Shown: positions 5,179 to 6,376 of the stretch, one piece after another | How positions within the stretch are numbered: the first letter of the stretch is position 1 | How the letters are laid out: the number at the start of each line of letters is the position of its first letter | Origin: an uncultured Oscillochloris sp. | GTDB lineage: Bacteria; Chloroflexota; Chloroflexia; Chloroflexales; Chloroflexaceae | Reading direction: 5' to 3' | Assembly (NCBI GenBank): GCA_903877945.1 | Contig: CAIRFY010000652.1 | Span: 1-6,376, forward strand | Length of the DNA: 6,376 bases | Program-made: the position numbers and the translations under genes | The notes under the pieces: model-generated | The model's database searches: none | The model's input: the letters and a program-made list of their open reading frames with translations, nothing else | What the model was told of the DNA's origin: nothing

Positions 5179-6357
5179 GTGCTTCGTAAGCTCATGCCCG
5201 TGATCTGGATCCTGTCGCTGACCATCCTGGCCGCCTGCGGTAGTACGTCGGCTGCCACCGCGCCCACGACCGCCCCGGTGGCGACGCTGGCTCCCGCCGC
5301 CACGACCGCCCCGGTGGCGACGCTGGCTCCCGCCGCCACGACCGCCCCGGTGGCAACCGACGCGCCTACCACCGCCCCGGTCGCCACTGCCGCCGCCACC
5401 GCCGCCCCGATTGCCGCCGACCGCACCGGCTGGCCGGCCACCTTCCGCCTCGGCCTCTTCGCCAACGATGACTCCAAGGCCACGCTTCAACTCTACGAGG
5501 CATTCCGCACGCTGCTTGCAGAACGACTCGGCATCCCCGTCGAAATCACCACTGGCACCAGCTACTCGGCTGTGGTTGAGGCCATGCGCGCTGGTCAGGT
5601 CGAGGGTATGGAAGTTGGGCCGTTCGCCTACGTGCTGGCCGTGCAGGAGGCCAATGCCGAGGCTGTCGCCGTGGTGATAACCCCCGGCACCAGCAAGGGC
5701 GATGTCGTCTACGATCCGAAGGCTCCCACTGCCTACTACAGCACGATCATTACGAAGAAGGGCTCGGGTATCGTCACCCTGGCCGACCTGAAGGGCAAGA
5801 GCTTCGCCTTCGTTGACCCGGCCTCGACGTCGGGCCATCTGTCGCCCAAGACCCTGCTGGTCAAGTCGGGCCTCAACCCTGACACCGACCTAAAGGCCAT
5901 CTTCGCGGGCAGCCACCCGACGGCGGTACTCTCGGTGTGGAACGGCACGACCCAGGCCGGGGCCACCTTCGAGGGCAACCTCTACACCCTGGCCAGCCAG
6001 GGCCAGATCGAGTTCTGTGGCTTCCCCGACGGGGCCATCGGCACGCTGCGCACCCCCGCTGAGATCAAGGCCGTCTACGACAGTTGCCCCGACGGTAAGA
6101 TTGCGATCATCGCCTACTCCGACCCCATCCCGAACACGCCCTTCGCGCTGAACAAGAATTTGCCCGAGTCCTTCAAGACGGCCGTGCGTAGCATCCTGCT
6201 GGAAGTGAAGGATCACCCCGAGATCGTCAAAGGTCTCAAGCAGTGGTATGTTGACCCGACCAAGGACATGGGCCTGACGCAACTGGACTCGTACTACGAC
6301 TCGCTGCGCGACATCGCTAAGCTGCTGAACCTGGATCTGAAGAAGCTGGCGAAGTAG
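5179..6357 (+). CDS. phnD: Phosphonate/phosphite-type ABC transporter substrate-binding lipoprotein
   Basis: This 392-residue lipoprotein captures ligand outside the membrane and delivers it to PhnE. The signal peptide has a basic start (LRK), a hydrophobic core and the lipobox LAAC with C20 as the lipidation site. A Thr/Ala/Pro linker (about 21-80) with repeats follows, then a two-lobed binding domain. PhnD hallmarks are GTSYSAVVEAMRAG (126-139), VGPFAYVLA (146-154), YYSTII (186-191), the phosphonate-cradling FVDPASTSGH (211-220), GSHPTAV (244-250) and YSDPIPNTPF (313-322). Q259 stands where aminophosphonate-binding relatives, as I recall, have Asp. C290 and C303 could form a disulfide. The GTG at 5179 is chosen because AAGGAG (5167-5172) lies 6 bases upstream and gives a proper signal peptide; an in-frame ATG at 5119 would add 20 residues that spoil it. 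The phn order here is C-E-D. The ligand is uncertain: phosphonate, phosphite or similar. Confidence 0.95.
   Translation: MLRKLMPVIWILSLTILAACGSTSAATAPTTAPVATLAPAATTAPVATLAPAATTAPVATDAPTTAPVATAAATAAPIAADRTGWPATFRLGLFANDDSKATLQLYEAFRTLLAERLGIPVEITTGTSYSAVVEAMRAGQVEGMEVGPFAYVLAVQEANAEAVAVVITPGTSKGDVVYDPKAPTAYYSTIITKKGSGIVTLADLKGKSFAFVDPASTSGHLSPKTLLVKSGLNPDTDLKAIFAGSHPTAVLSVWNGTTQAGATFEGNLYTLASQGQIEFCGFPDGAIGTLRTPAEIKAVYDSCPDGKIAIIAYSDPIPNTPFALNKNLPESFKTAVRSILLEVKDHPEIVKGLKQWYVDPTKDMGLTQLDSYYDSLRDIAKLLNLDLKKLAK
5265..5352 (+). repeat. Perfect 36-bp tandem repeat in the phnD linker
   Basis: Positions 5265-5316 and 5301-5352 are identical over 52 bp, offset by 36 bp. This amounts to two full 36-bp units and a leading 16-bp part. 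Each unit encodes ATLAPAATTAPV. Because the unit is a multiple of three, gain or loss would lengthen or shorten the linker without breaking the frame. Sequence identity down to third codon positions suggests recent duplication by slippage. Confidence 0.93.
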
Positions 6358-6376
6358 TTGCTGGTGGCGTGGGGCC

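Noticed and set aside
4836..5483. Minus-strand frame with VATGAVVAAGAS repeats
   Set aside because: This is the phnD linker repeat read antisense, continuing through the GC-rich palindrome into phnE. It is not a gene.

Overview
This 6.4 kb window is high-GC bacterial chromosome. It holds five full-length protein genes and an unusually repeat-rich set of intergenic regions. A Chloroflexota (Chloroflexia-like) origin is my best guess. The reasons are the lipoprotein with a long Thr/Ala/Pro linker, the mixed ATG/GTG starts with Shine-Dalgarno (SD) sites, and the heptanucleotide tandem repeats and CCCTCTCCC-type palindromes between genes. No rRNA or other taxonomic marker is present, so this is inference.

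Layout: (1) Positions 1-287 are a less GC-rich leader with two dyads and a possible promoter. (2) 288-1577 (+) encodes a 12-helix-type MFS transporter of unknown substrate. (3) 1587-1625 is a perfect 18-bp hairpin between convergent genes. (4) 1636-2766 (-) encodes a GT4-family glycosyltransferase resembling the MgtA/PimB mannosyltransferase group. (5) 2767-3285 is a roughly 500-bp non-coding island built almost entirely of repeats. In order these are a GATTGCG heptamer array, a 281-bp decayed palindrome with 30-bp terminal inverted repeats, a REP-like double hairpin, an AACCGTA heptamer array, a hairpin carrying a third copy of the palindrome's end motif, and a small hairpin over the phnC ribosome-binding site. 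(6) 3286-6357 (+) is a phosphonate/phosphite-type ABC importer in the order phnC (ATPase), phnE (permease), phnD (lipid-anchored binding protein). A 110-bp GC-rich inverted repeat and a further hairpin lie between phnE and phnD.

The three phn products form one uptake system. PhnD captures a phosphonate-like ligand outside the membrane, PhnE forms the channel (presumably as a homodimer), and a PhnC dimer powers transport. No phosphonate-degrading gene (C-P lyase, phosphonatase, phosphite dehydrogenase) is visible here, so the ligand cannot be read from context. The MFS and glycosyltransferase genes converge on a shared hairpin and show no functional link to phn.

I see no clearly new protein system. 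The most unusual parts are the repeat island in front of phnC, the third motif copy in its leader, the hairpin covering its ribosome-binding site, and a Gln in PhnD where I recall an Asp in aminophosphonate-binding relatives.
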